DNA of 64,000 bases from JAWPMV01 sp038527215 (GTDB lineage: Bacteria; Bacteroidota; Bacteroidia; J057): positions 8,903 to 72,902 of the forward strand of contig JBCBGC010000022.1 in the NCBI GenBank assembly GCA_038527215.1, written 5' to 3'. A program made the position numbers and the translations under genes. The notes under the pieces are model-generated. The model had not been told where the DNA came from and did no database searches. It was given only the letters and a program-made list of their open reading frames with translations. Shown piece by piece: positions 44,101-51,753 of the stretch; positions within the stretch are counted from its first letter, which is position 1, and each line of letters starts with the position of its first letter.

Positions 44101-45616
44101 GGAATAGCACATTGGAGCTGGCTCCATTGGCTGGGACATCATTGCTAAATTCTCCTACCTGATAGGTCTGACCATCCAGGGAATAGTCAAAGGCCACGAA
44201 CAGGACCTGATTGGTTGGAACGGCCGCATTCAGAGAGATATAGCCCAATTGGGTATTCACCCGATATTCATTGGGGTTCAGACGACGCATGTTTCCTAAC
44301 ACCTGGAAGTCTTCTGTATTGATCATGTCCAGGTTCAGGGCCTCAATCGCTCCTTTAGCGGAGTTCTGCTCCCTGGCATTGGGGTTGGCCAAGAGCAAGT
44401 CATGCAGGTCGTTGGCATCATTGTCCGGGTAAGCAATGGAGCCAATCGGAATGTTGTCGTTATAGATATTTCCCTGCCCGCCTCCTACGGGGGTAGCATT
44501 TTCGCCCAAGTCGATAAAGCCTACTGCGTTTCGGGTATTCTGGGTGGCCCCTTGCTGCTCTACCCAGACCTCTACCCGGTTGATCCGCAAGGTAGACCGC
44601 ATGACCGGCAGGTCCTGAAGCCAGTCTTCATAGCGGGACCGAAAATAGTGGGACAGAAAGAAGTGGCGGTTCATGTCATAATCGCTTGCCTCCACATCAA
44701 AGGGGGTTTCAATGGCTCCTCCTCCTTTGATATCAATGGTTTCGACCTGACCACGCTCGGTAGAAGCTACCAGAGAGAGGTACACAGGTCCCAGACGTAG
44801 TTTGGTCCGTAAGCCAAAGAGGTTTTGTCGACCCTGAATCAACGAGTTGCCCAATTGCATACTCACATTACCGGCTTCAATCTCTTGCAGAATCTGGTCT
44901 TCCGTTCCAGTATGTTTTAGCTTGAGTTCGTTTTGGAAATCGAAGGTTGCCTGGGTGTCGAAATTGGCATTCAGGCGCAGTTTTTCTCCGATCTGACCAA
45001 TGATCCCCATTTGGATAGTCTGATCGAAGTTGAAAATCGTATTACTTTGGTTGTTGAGCGGAACTGCGGGGTTCTCCGTAACGTTATTGTCGATAGAAAA
45101 ATCCAGGGTAGCATAGCCAGTAGGACGAATAGAAATAGTGCCTCCACCAAAGACGTCAGATAATTCGTCAATATTAATATCTAGCTTCAATCCTAGCTCA
45201 CTTTCTTCATTACTAGCCAGGGATTGCTGCTTAAAAAACTCCCGATTGGCCTTTTCCCGACGATATTCCAAATAATCTTCCAGAGAAATTTGGGAGGGAT
45301 AGCGGATATCGACCTTGCCCACACGCTCGTAAATGGAGAACGCGGTCGCAGAATCATTCAATTCAAAAATGGTCTGCATGTTTTTGGGATTGCCGAGGAA
45401 GATGGGCGTAACATACCCCTGCTGCGTGGCATCCCCAACCCGGTTGTTGGGATTCTTCTTTTTAGAGGTGTCTTCATCCCAGTACAGGGAGTCGTACATC
45501 TCTATTTCGGCGGAGCGAGTGACTTCGGCTTTGTGCATAGAAGGGTCTTCTTCCCCGCCAGGCAGGAAAAAACTGGTGATCACCCAACAAAGCGCTGCAA
45601 TGCTGATTTTCGACAA
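38189..45616 (-). CDS. sprA: SprA, type IX secretion outer-membrane translocon
   Basis: 2,475 residues, the very large outer-membrane barrel that forms the protein-conducting channel of the type IX secretion system, required for gliding and secretion of T9SS cargo. Seen: N-terminal signal (MSKISIAALCWVITSFFLPG), an early conserved stretch MQLGNSLIQGRQNLFGLRTKLRLGP, repeated barrel strands rich in N/Y/F with aromatic turns, and a final beta signal ending in RFSLAQ. Length fits the known SprA range (about 2,300-2,500). Located downstream of ruvA, an arrangement known from other Bacteroidota. The reading frame is intact throughout. Other T9SS genes are not in the window. Confidence 0.96.
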   Translation of the reverse strand: MSKISIAALCWVITSFFLPGGEEDPSMHKAEVTRSAEIEMYDSLYWDEDTSKKKNPNNRVGDATQQGYVTPIFLGNPKNMQTIFELNDSATAFSIYERVGKVDIRYPSQISLEDYLEYRREKANREFFKQQSLASNEESELGLKLDINIDELSDVFGGGTISIRPTGYATLDFSIDNNVTENPAVPLNNQSNTIFNFDQTIQMGIIGQIGEKLRLNANFDTQATFDFQNELKLKHTGTEDQILQEIEAGNVSMQLGNSLIQGRQNLFGLRTKLRLGPVYLSLVASTERGQVETIDIKGGGAIETPFDVEASDYDMNRHFFLSHYFRSRYEDWLQDLPVMRSTLRINRVEVWVEQQGATQNTRNAVGFIDLGENATPVGGGQGNIYNDNIPIGSIAYPDNDANDLHDLLLANPNAREQNSAKGAIEALNLDMINTEDFQVLGNMRRLNPNEYRVNTQLGYISLNAAVPTNQVLFVAFDYSLDGQTYQVGEFSNDVPANGASSNVLFLKMLKSSVIRVNSPPRPYPAWDLMMKNVYNVGYGLKPDNFFLDVRYESGTSAGRINFLPSGKPANKPLIQVLNLDKVTNNTAPGPDNFFDYIEGVTVVSDRGLVIFPVLEPFGSHLARQLDNDPNEVAKYVYDPLYDDTQAGAKQNFPELNRFTLEGYYRSSGGSEIQLNTFNLSEGSITVRAGGRVLQEGVDYQVDYFGGKVSIINPSILTSGQDIQVSFESSSLYQLQTKTLLGARAEYAPSDKLSLGLTALNLREQPFNQKLTLGDEPINNTIWGVDASYSDQSDQLTKLIDKLPLITTKAPSSIDGAFEAAQFIPGVPRVIRNDTDRGIVYLDDFEAAATPFSLQGQQRWRIASFPENNPEMFNPADRYAGDSLADNYSRAKLAWYQIDQAFYQRFGIEFPEEDLANNYTRQVFPDELFPTASRPFGQNIQTTFDLHYLPSQRGPYNFQKDQNRLNPDGSFSRPRENWAGIMREIDVNNDFEATNVEFVEFWLMDPFMDNPGHTGGEFYLNLGLINEDVLADESLSREHGLPGPNEPGNLINTPYGIVSINNPTVNAFNAEPLDRTAQDVGLDGLPSLEEFNYFTPNFLDSLQGYLTPQAYAELASDPSSDDFLHFRNEEYETRQAGILERYLKFNGLEGNSPINETNTNYTVQATQQPDMEDINENGSLDFAEQYYEYRIDMKPSQMIPGQNFIVDSINTSVLAGNRRVPVTWFQFRVPISGGRPVNNISNFKSINFMRMYMTGFSEEIIMRMTEFQLVSSQWLRYTGNLADPGPNPAPPEPPFGSLELGSVSLEENSTKLPFNYTLPPGIVQQQINGNTAIGFFQDERSLQLRICDLKDGDARGIFKNVSHDLRQYDRLKLFMHAEAIDDGVNPPNFEEVGDARVFIRLGLDNDFNYYEYEMPLTPSDLGGSRSDPFNVWPDSNEFDFRLALLAAAKADRNSAGTGLIYRHMFVDSTMNPDHRIYIKGTPKLSDVRNIMIGVRNPKDPSGQPICIEVWANELRITNFDRQKGYAAQGNLSVRLADIGDITASGSIKTVGFGPIDQKISNRPQEDQMQYDLSANVQLDRLLPKKWGLQLPVYATLGESFVNPQFNPQEADVRTDKLIETLSREDARNKIKEIQTYRRTRSISFNNWRKIKTQQLPNRQGGSKSIGEAGKAPKSYPWDISNFDFTFAYNEQLGSDAVIERRFNTQHRAAINYRYNFPAVTVQPFKKFEKLTFLHFINFNPLPTSFSMGINGDRQFEERAMRPAAGFGGGVDPTYAKNFLLNRNYNLVWNFTRNLQFNYTANNISRVDEVRGYWETADQRERDSLGTVWENLIGIGRGVDSVGEFARVRDHLVNMGRTTNFTQNFSLSYQLPFSQIKPLDWINGTASYTGSYIWQQAPEVNKGLGNTISNTQAIQANGRLDLNGFYRKFKPLRDVLDARKNSARNQGGREMQQGRRPNPRQPQPPKQPEPTAEEDTTKKPNPILRYLKIVGREVVRIALSVKTVDLTYNSNSSTSLPGFLPQTDNFGLDWDYVNPITGQRSPVFAPTAGFVFGSQADIRGIAADNYWITQDTTLANLYLHDFRNQLTARTSIELIRGLRIEVSANRSMNENESEFFKWIPGDNDYGRFGRLSQGSFSMSYIFANTAFQPIDPNQQTLVDFSNNRSIISNRLAGLDNFNDSLNFKGIVDGGFSNGYVGTSQDVLIPALLSAYGVYDPNEIELTSFPKIPLPNWSLNYNGLTSIPSLRKHFNSISLKHSYRGTYSIGNFSNDLNFQDFNGDGYADIAQVVGEDTQGNPVESYYSQNIIQIVQIQEQFSPLIGVTMNMKNGATVQIDYKKGRQVSLNVGSLQLTEMRNEDVAVMIGYRKDKLNWTFNLGGRTINLKNSVNFQFRATIRDTYERNLYLGPTGVQALDNVQAPDITRGAFNFILSPSIDYVVNSGLNVKLFFERNVNNPHVLNAYRTSFASGGVQLRFSLAQ

Positions 45617-45931
45617 GATTAATACGATTTAGGTACGAACTACCAATTTATTTACTTCAGGTAGAGGTATGTATCATAGGCGAAAACAGCTTCGAAAAAT
45701 GGTATGAATAAATAGTTTGGTTGGCTATTTTCTTTTGGAGGCGTACGCAAACTTAGAAAATATCTCAGATAAATAAAGCCCAAAATTGGCCCCCTCCATA
45801 GAATTGTCTCTTAGAATAAATCTCTGCATCAAATAATTCTCAACCAAGCTATTTTCGAACAAAATATTATTAGCTCGAACTAACCATGTTGGAAATAATT
45901 GAAAGTTTCGTTACAGTAAAACTTTTCAGCC
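45617..45931. other. sprA leader / ruvA-sprA intergenic region
   Basis: 315 bp, AT-rich, with no ORF. Contains a minus-strand -7 candidate at 45748-45755 and otherwise nothing recognisable; the leader would be about 130 nt. Confidence 0.5.
45748..45755 (-). promoter_or_regulatory. Possible -7 element of sprA
   Basis: TAAGTTTG on the minus strand fits TAnnTTTG. The nearest TTTG upstream (45784-45781) is 25 bp away, longer than ideal. Confidence 0.3.
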
Positions 45932-46525
45932 CTAATTGTTCCTTAAAGCAATCTTGATGATATCGGCCACGGAGATGTCTGCGCCCTCATCTTTAAGAAT
46001 CTTATCCACCCTTTTGGCCATGGCAGCTTTGGGAAAACCGAGGTTGGTTAAGGCTACCAGGGCCTCTTGTTTTTTGTGGGCCTGATGGACGGCTCCTCCT
46101 AGCGCCGGCGAAGCGGTTCCGCCAGTGGCTTTGACTTTGTCTTTTAGCTCCAAAATGATCCTTCCGGCGGTTTTAGCGCCGATTCCCTTGATTTGCTTGA
46201 GGGCAAAACTGTCTTCATTCTGGATGGCCTGGAACAAATCTTCCGGACTGATACTAGAGAGAATGGTAATGGCGGTATTTCCCCCTACGCCGGAAATGCT
46301 GATCAGTAGTTCAAAGAGCTCACGTTCATTTAGACTGGAAAAGCCGAACAAAACCTGCGCATCCTCCCTCACCTGGAAATAGGTGTGCAGCATGATGGAC
46401 TCCTTGTCTTTGATGCTGCTGTAGGTATTCAACGAAATTTTTAACAGGTAGCCTATGCCTCCACAGTCAATGACTACAAAGGTAGGTTCCAATTGGGCTA
46501 TTTTTCCACGAACAAATGCAATCAC
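45932..46525 (-). CDS. ruvA: Holliday junction branch migration protein RuvA
   Basis: 197 residues. Binds Holliday junctions as a tetramer and loads the RuvB helicase. N-terminal OB fold (MIAFVRGKIAQLEPTFVVIDCGGIGYLLKIS), helix-hairpin-helix domain with LISISGVGGNTAITILS and IKGIGAKTAGRIILELKDK, and a C-terminal UBA-like domain (EALVALTNLGFPKAAMAKRV) that contacts RuvB. Length is standard. ATG at 46525. sprA follows 315 bp downstream. Confidence 0.97.
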   Translation of the reverse strand: MIAFVRGKIAQLEPTFVVIDCGGIGYLLKISLNTYSSIKDKESIMLHTYFQVREDAQVLFGFSSLNERELFELLISISGVGGNTAITILSSISPEDLFQAIQNEDSFALKQIKGIGAKTAGRIILELKDKVKATGGTASPALGGAVHQAHKKQEALVALTNLGFPKAAMAKRVDKILKDEGADISVADIIKIALRNN

Positions 46526-46583
46526 AACTTTTCCAGATTAACGAAAAAAAAAGGCATTACCATTCATCATGTAAGGTAAGCAC

Positions 46584-46612
46584 TAAAAAAGAGGAGACCG
46601 CCGGAGCGGTCT
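46584..46612 (-). terminator. Rho-independent terminator after outer-membrane barrel gene
   Basis: AGACCGC (46595-46601) and GCGGTCT (46606-46612) with a 4-nt loop, followed on the minus strand by CCTCTTTTTT. Lies 43 bp after the stop at 46656. Confidence 0.8.
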
Positions 46613-46655
46613 ACCTTGTATTTACATACAGTTCAATGTGTATAGTCTCATGTGT

Positions 46656-47414
46656 TTACTGGCCCAGGGTGTAGGTTACCCCGATGAGCAGGCCTACATT
46701 CAGGCTATGCGTTTCAGCGATTGCTGCTGCACCACGGGTATAATCCCAGAATTTCACATCGCTGGTAACCCCGCCTTCGCGCACTTTGAGCGAAGCATCT
46801 TTATTCTCTGAATCAGCCAGACCATAATCCCCACGAATGTGCAGGTTTAGGACGGCATCAGGGGTCAGATAGATATCCACCCCTACATCTCCTACCGCAC
46901 TGTAATTGAACGCAGCCATGGTTTCCGAAGTAGAAGGGATGTTGTTCACGTTTTCTGGGGCCGGTGCCTCAAAGGCTGGGTTGTCGTTATATCGATTGGC
47001 CCGCGTCAGGAAATCCAATTGAACGCCACCATAGAGAGAAAATACCACTTTGCGATTCAAGGTGCTGGTATTACCGCCCACCATCAAGGGAATCTTCAGG
47101 TATTCCAGACGGGTCGTATAGTTATTGCGGGTACTGATATCGCGACGGGTAGAATAGCGGCCTCCTTCAGAGGAGTAAATGACGTTGGCCCGAACCCCAA
47201 CGATATCATTGAAATTATAGCCTACCATGACGCCTCCTGCCATGCCTCCCAGTAGCTCAATGCGATGTAGATCATCCCCCAAATCAATGTCCTGGGAGTT
47301 GAACAAATATGAAGCCTGTGGCATTACAAAGGCCCCTACTTTCAGGCCTTGCTGGGCCATCAAAACTCCTCCCAGTGCACAAATTGTGAGAGTAAGAAAT
47401 AGTTTCTTCATCAT
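46656..47414 (-). CDS. Outer-membrane beta-barrel protein (PorT-like family)
   Basis: 252 residues. Signal peptide (MMKKLFLTLTICALGGVLMAQ) then a small barrel with alternating strands: GLKVGAFVMPQASYLF, MVGYNFNDIVGVRANVIYSS, LEYLKIPLMVGG and a final LNVGLLIGVTYTLG. This is the common eight-strand OMP_b-brl pattern of Bacteroidota; role unknown. Two adjacent ATG codons (47414, 47411) may start it. A good promoter lies at 47433-47463. Confidence 0.8.
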   Translation of the reverse strand: MMKKLFLTLTICALGGVLMAQQGLKVGAFVMPQASYLFNSQDIDLGDDLHRIELLGGMAGGVMVGYNFNDIVGVRANVIYSSEGGRYSTRRDISTRNNYTTRLEYLKIPLMVGGNTSTLNRKVVFSLYGGVQLDFLTRANRYNDNPAFEAPAPENVNNIPSTSETMAAFNYSAVGDVGVDIYLTPDAVLNLHIRGDYGLADSENKDASLKVREGGVTSDVKFWDYTRGAAAIAETHSLNVGLLIGVTYTLGQ

Positions 47415-47432
47415 GTGTAGCTTTAGTAGTTC

Positions 47433-47463
47433 CAAAAATAGAATTAATTTACTTGCTTTCCAA
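47433..47463 (-). promoter_or_regulatory. Promoter of outer-membrane barrel gene
   Basis: Minus strand: TTG (47463-47461), 20 bp, TATTTTTG (47440-47433), matching the Bacteroidota consensus; the start codon is about 20 bp beyond. Confidence 0.5.
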
Positions 47464-47468
47464 TAACC

Positions 47469-48104
47469 ATGCTCTTACGTCTCAATCCCCAAAATCCCCA
47501 AGCCAGGAACCTCGAAAAGGTGGTAGCCTGCCTGAAGCGTGGAGGGGTAATTATCTATCCCACCGACACCCTCTATGGGCTGGGATGCGATATTCGACAA
47601 AAGAAAGCCGTAGAGCGAATCTGCCGAATCAAAGGCATAGACCTGGAAAAATCTTCCCTCAGTTGTATCTGTGAAGACCTCAAAGTCCTGGGTCAGTATA
47701 CCACCCGGGTCGACACTCCTGTTTTCAAATTGATGAAACGGGCCTTTCCGGGCCCGTTTACCTTTATTCTACAAGCGTCAAAGGATATTCCCCGCCACTT
47801 CCAGCACAAAAAGACGGTCGGCATTCGCATCCCGGAGCATAGCATCCCTGCCCTCCTTAATCAGCAATTGGGAGGCCCTATTGCTTCCATCAGCATTCCC
47901 ACCGATGAAGAGCAGCCCGAGTTTCATATGGACCCGGAACTCATCCATGAGCGGTTTGGACATCTGGTGGATATGGTGGTAGATGGGGGTTACGGAGGAT
48001 ATGAGCCTTCTACCGTTATTGACTGCAGTCAGGGAGAAGCGTATATTTCTGTTATAAGAGAAGGGGCAGGAGATCTTGGGGCCTTAGGTCTGGATCTGGC
48101 ATAA
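47469..48104 (+). CDS. YciO/Sua5-YrdC family protein (threonylcarbamoyl-AMP synthase-like)
   Basis: 211 residues. YrdC-like fold: GGVIIYPTDTLYGLGCDIRQKKAVERI with the expected Lys/Arg and Thr residues, FPGPFTFILQASKDIP, and GIRIPEHSIP followed by ASISIPTDEE. Members make the threonylcarbamoyl adenylate used for tRNA t6A37. The IKGIDLEKSSLSCICEDL variant in place of the KxR(P)..PL motif of true TsaC/Sua5 points to the YciO branch, whose function is less certain. ATG at 47469, 58 bp from the divergent barrel gene. Confidence 0.85.
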   Translation: MLLRLNPQNPQARNLEKVVACLKRGGVIIYPTDTLYGLGCDIRQKKAVERICRIKGIDLEKSSLSCICEDLKVLGQYTTRVDTPVFKLMKRAFPGPFTFILQASKDIPRHFQHKKTVGIRIPEHSIPALLNQQLGGPIASISIPTDEEQPEFHMDPELIHERFGHLVDMVVDGGYGGYEPSTVIDCSQGEAYISVIREGAGDLGALGLDLA

Positions 48105-48145
48105 GGCTTGCGGCTTTTTCTCCCTTACTTATTAGAGAAGTCAGC

Positions 48146-49252
48146 ATGGGAAAAAAGCAATTTCAGGGAATCGGATTAATGTCAGGCACTTCCATGGACG
48201 GACTGGACATCGCTTGCTGCACCTTTTATGAAAATGGTCAGGGATATGAATGGAAATTGGATGTGGCCGCCCAGTATCCCTTTGAAGATACCTGGGTAGC
48301 CCGTTTACAACATATCATGGATCAGCCAGCGGAAATTTACGCCAAGACCCATGTGTATTTTGGGCATTGGCTGGGAAAAACCACCCGTGATTTTATCCAG
48401 CAACACCAGCTCACCCCTGATTTCGTGGCCGCCCACGGCCAAACCATTTTTCACCAGCCCGACAAAAATTTCACGGCCCAGATCGGCGATGGCGAAAGCA
48501 TGGTTTCTTATCTCCCCTGCCCCTTGGTGACCAACTTCCGAAATAAGGACGTAGCCCTGGGAGGTCAAGGGGCTCCGCTGGTGCCTTTGGGAGAAAAGTA
48601 TTTGTTCCCGGAGCACGATCTGTTCTTAAACCTTGGCGGTTTCTCCAATATGACCCATCGGGAACTAGCTTTCGATGTTTCGGCCTGTAACATCGTCCTG
48701 AATTTCCTATTTCGACAAGCTCGCCCTGAATCAGAACTGGACTATGACCAAGGCGGAGCGCTGGCCCGTAGGGGTCATTTTCATCAAGCCCTCTTCGATA
48801 CCCTCAATGCCCTCCCCTACTTTCATACCGATCCGCCTAAAAGTCTCGGCTGGGAATGGGTGGTAGAAGAAATTCTGCCTCTGCTGGAGGCCTCTGGGAT
48901 TCCCCTGGAAGATCAGCTCCATACTTTTGTCAAACATGTAGCCTATCAGATCGGTAAGAGTGCCGCCTATCTGGGCGTTTCGCAGAAAAAAATGCTGGTA
49001 AGCGGAGGGGGCAAGCACCATACTTTTTTAATCGAATGCATGGAGGAGGCCCTGAGTGATTTACAAATAGGGGTTGACCATGAGGTATCTGATGACATTG
49101 TAGATTATAAAGAGGCCATCATTTTCGCTTTTCTGGGCCTGCGGGCTTTGCGGGGACAGCCAACCATTTTACCCAGTGTAACGGGCGCCAGCCAGGCCTC
49201 TTTAACCGGTTCCATTCACCTCCCCCCCACCGCAAAAATTTCCATTTTATAA
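48146..49252 (+). CDS. anmK: Anhydro-N-acetylmuramic acid kinase
   Basis: 368 residues. Phosphorylates and hydrolyses 1,6-anhydro-MurNAc during peptidoglycan recycling. ASKHA-fold motifs seen: IGLMSGTSMDGLDIA at the N-terminus, FVAAHGQTIFHQP, LFLNLGGFSNMTH, and MLVSGGGKHHTFLIE toward the end. Length matches the family. 41 bp after the YciO-like gene, probably same transcript. ATG at 48146. Confidence 0.94.
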   Translation: MGKKQFQGIGLMSGTSMDGLDIACCTFYENGQGYEWKLDVAAQYPFEDTWVARLQHIMDQPAEIYAKTHVYFGHWLGKTTRDFIQQHQLTPDFVAAHGQTIFHQPDKNFTAQIGDGESMVSYLPCPLVTNFRNKDVALGGQGAPLVPLGEKYLFPEHDLFLNLGGFSNMTHRELAFDVSACNIVLNFLFRQARPESELDYDQGGALARRGHFHQALFDTLNALPYFHTDPPKSLGWEWVVEEILPLLEASGIPLEDQLHTFVKHVAYQIGKSAAYLGVSQKKMLVSGGGKHHTFLIECMEEALSDLQIGVDHEVSDDIVDYKEAIIFAFLGLRALRGQPTILPSVTGASQASLTGSIHLPPTAKISIL

Positions 49253-49340
49253 GATAGATCGTAAGCTGGCGGACATCTTTGCCGTTTTCCAGCCCCTATA
49301 CTTGCCTGAGATTGGGTTAAACCCCATTTTTTTTACCGAG

Positions 49341-50132
49341 ATGAAAAAACTGCTTTGGACGCTACCACTCCTGTTAATTACAGCGGGGGGCGTCACCCTT
49401 TTTGTGAATAGTCAACATGGTCCAACGCCTATGGGGCAAGCGGGTGCGCAACCGGTGAGTCATCAGCTATGGGACCAGCAATTGCGCCGCTTCGTCGATG
49501 TGAATGGCATGGTAGATTACCGTGGATGGAAAGACCAGCGAGGCCCACTCGATCAGTATTTACAATTGTTGAGCGAAAATCCTCCAGCTCCCAACTGGAC
49601 GAAAGCGGAAAAACTGGCGTATTGGATTAATGCTTATAATGCATTCACGGTAGATATCATTCTGCAAAACTATCCTTTAGGCAGTATTCGCGATTTGCAT
49701 ACGGTGCCTGGAATCGCCACCATTTGGCATGAAAGCTTCTTTGAGATCGGGGGTCAGCCGACCAGTCTGAATCAAATCGAACATGGTATTCTGCGGGTAG
49801 CGTTTGAGGAACCCCGTATTCATTTTGCCATCAATTGCGCCTCGCTATCGTGTCCGGTCCTCAGGGCAGAAGCCTATTTTGCGGAGAAACTGGAAGCCCA
49901 GCTGACAGATCAGGCGCGCTTATTTCTTTCTCAGCCGCTGCGAAATAGAATTTCTCCCCAGGAAATCGAACTGTCCAAAATCTTTTCCTGGTTTAGCGGA
50001 GATTTTACCAAAACGGGCAGTCTGATCGATTTTTTGAACCAATATGTACCCGTCAAGATCCAGGCTGATGCGGAGATTTCTTATATGCCGTACGATTGGA
50101 GCCTGAATGAAGGGGCCGAAGTACCCTTATAA
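49341..50132 (+). CDS. DUF547 domain exported protein
   Basis: 263 residues. N-terminal signal/anchor segment (MKKLLWTLPLLLITAGGVTLF), then a DUF547 domain: VDYRGWKDQRGPLDQYLQLL, WTKAEKLAYWINAYNAFTVDIIL, NQIEHGILR, and IHFAINCASLSCPVLRAEAY with the invariant NCxSxSCP. The domain resembles a papain-like fold but the activity is not established. ATG at 49341 starts the signal; the 13 upstream codons are unlikely. Followed by the FAD-reductase gene 92 bp later. Confidence 0.83.
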   Translation: MKKLLWTLPLLLITAGGVTLFVNSQHGPTPMGQAGAQPVSHQLWDQQLRRFVDVNGMVDYRGWKDQRGPLDQYLQLLSENPPAPNWTKAEKLAYWINAYNAFTVDIILQNYPLGSIRDLHTVPGIATIWHESFFEIGGQPTSLNQIEHGILRVAFEEPRIHFAINCASLSCPVLRAEAYFAEKLEAQLTDQARLFLSQPLRNRISPQEIELSKIFSWFSGDFTKTGSLIDFLNQYVPVKIQADAEISYMPYDWSLNEGAEVPL

Positions 50133-50224
50133 ACCTACGTCACCAAGCAAATTGCTTGTCCTTCGTGTGAATGATCAGTAGTTTGTATGTATAGCCACAA
50201 CATTGTCCAAAGCGATTTCATTTT

Positions 50225-51739
50225 ATGCACATCGTTATCATCGGAAACGGCATAGCAGGTATTACCACAGCCCGCTATGTGCGCAAGCGTTCCCATCACG
50301 AGATCACCGTCATTTCCTCAGAGACGGATTATTTCTGGTCTCGCACCGCGCTCATGTACATCTATATGGGCCACATGAAGTTCAAACATACCCAACCTTA
50401 CGAACCCTGGTTCTGGGAAAAAAACCGCATCAAGCTGCTAAACAAGCATGTCAGCGCCATAGACCCTGCCAATAAGCAGCTGAGCTTTGCGGGGGGAGGA
50501 GAAATGGCCTATGACAAATTGGTGCTGGCCACGGGTTCTAAGCCCAACAAATTTGGCTGGCCCGGGCAAGATTTAGAAGGAGTACAGGGGATGGTTAGCA
50601 AGCAGGACCTGGATAGCATGGAAGCCGCCAGTCAGGCAGGCATAAACCGGGCGGTCGTGATTGGAGGGGGTTTGATTGGGATTGAGATGGCCGAGATGTT
50701 TCACTCCCGCCATATCCCGGTAACTTTTCTGGTTCGGGAAAAAAGTTTCTGGAACCGGGTCATGCCACCGGAGGAATCCGAGATGATCAACCAGGAGATT
50801 TTTGCCACGGATGGGATTGACCTGCGCCTCGGAGAGGAAATGACCGAGGTGTTGGGGGATGAACAGGGCAAGGTGCGGGCGGTAATGACGAAATCGGGGG
50901 AAGAAATTCCCTGCCAGTTTGTAGGTCTGACCGCAGGGGTACATCCCAATATTCAACTAGCCGAAGCAGCTGGCATTGAAACCGGACGTGGGTTCTTGGT
51001 GGATGAATACCTGGAAACCAGTGTCCCGGATATTTATGCGGTAGGCGACTGTGCAGAACTGCGGAATCCGGCTCCGGGCCGAAGAGGCATAGAAGCGGTC
51101 TGGTACACCGGCAAGCACATGGGACCCGTCCTGGCGCAAACCTTGATCGGTAAGCCTACGGTCTACGAGCAGCAACCCTGGTTCAACTCCGCTAAGTTTA
51201 TCGACATGGAGTATCAGGTCTATGGGACGGTCAACAGTCAGTTGGGGGAGGACGAAGAAACTTTATTCTGGAAGCATCCGGAGGAAAATAAATCTATTCG
51301 GCTGGTCTATCGAGCCAGCGACGGAGTGATTACAGGCTTTAACCTGATGGGCATACGCTTCCGTCAGGATACCTGCCTGGACTGGATTGCTGAAGAGGCA
51401 CATATTGAGACGGTGCTGGCCCAACTCCATGAGGCCAATTTCGATCCGGAATTTTTTACCCGCTACGAAGGAGAACTGGTGAGGCTGTATGAAAGCCAAC
51501 ATCCCGGTGTCCACATCGAACGCGAAAAAGAGTCGGTGCGCCCGCTCGTCAGAAGTATGATGATGCTCTATGGGGCCGCGCTGCTCCTGGTGCTGATTTC
51601 CCTGCCCTTTTCTAATGCTGTATTGAGCGGAATCCTGCAGGGAATGGGAGGATTCGTTTTTACGGTGGGCCTGATCCGTTCCATCGAATTGTTGTACCGG
51701 GGTCTCAACCGGGGTTTTGATCGTCTTAGCTTTTCCTAA
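50225..51739 (+). CDS. FAD-dependent pyridine-nucleotide-disulfide oxidoreductase with C-terminal membrane anchor
   Basis: 504 residues. N-terminal FAD-binding GNGIAG (residues 7-12), NAD(P)H-binding VVIGGGLIGIEMAEM near 142-155, and the second FAD motif VPDIYAVGDCAEL near 275. These match the NirB/rubredoxin-reductase-like group, lacking a CxxxxC disulfide. Unusually the C-terminus carries two predicted TM segments (about 440-460 and 467-490), so it would sit on the membrane. It ends 14 bp before a membrane 4Fe-4S protein; together they look like an NAD(P)H to polyferredoxin electron-transfer pair (inference). ATG at 50225. Confidence 0.85.
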   Translation: MHIVIIGNGIAGITTARYVRKRSHHEITVISSETDYFWSRTALMYIYMGHMKFKHTQPYEPWFWEKNRIKLLNKHVSAIDPANKQLSFAGGGEMAYDKLVLATGSKPNKFGWPGQDLEGVQGMVSKQDLDSMEAASQAGINRAVVIGGGLIGIEMAEMFHSRHIPVTFLVREKSFWNRVMPPEESEMINQEIFATDGIDLRLGEEMTEVLGDEQGKVRAVMTKSGEEIPCQFVGLTAGVHPNIQLAEAAGIETGRGFLVDEYLETSVPDIYAVGDCAELRNPAPGRRGIEAVWYTGKHMGPVLAQTLIGKPTVYEQQPWFNSAKFIDMEYQVYGTVNSQLGEDEETLFWKHPEENKSIRLVYRASDGVITGFNLMGIRFRQDTCLDWIAEEAHIETVLAQLHEANFDPEFFTRYEGELVRLYESQHPGVHIEREKESVRPLVRSMMMLYGAALLLVLISLPFSNAVLSGILQGMGGFVFTVGLIRSIELLYRGLNRGFDRLSFS

Positions 51740-51753
51740 TCCAATCTCCATTC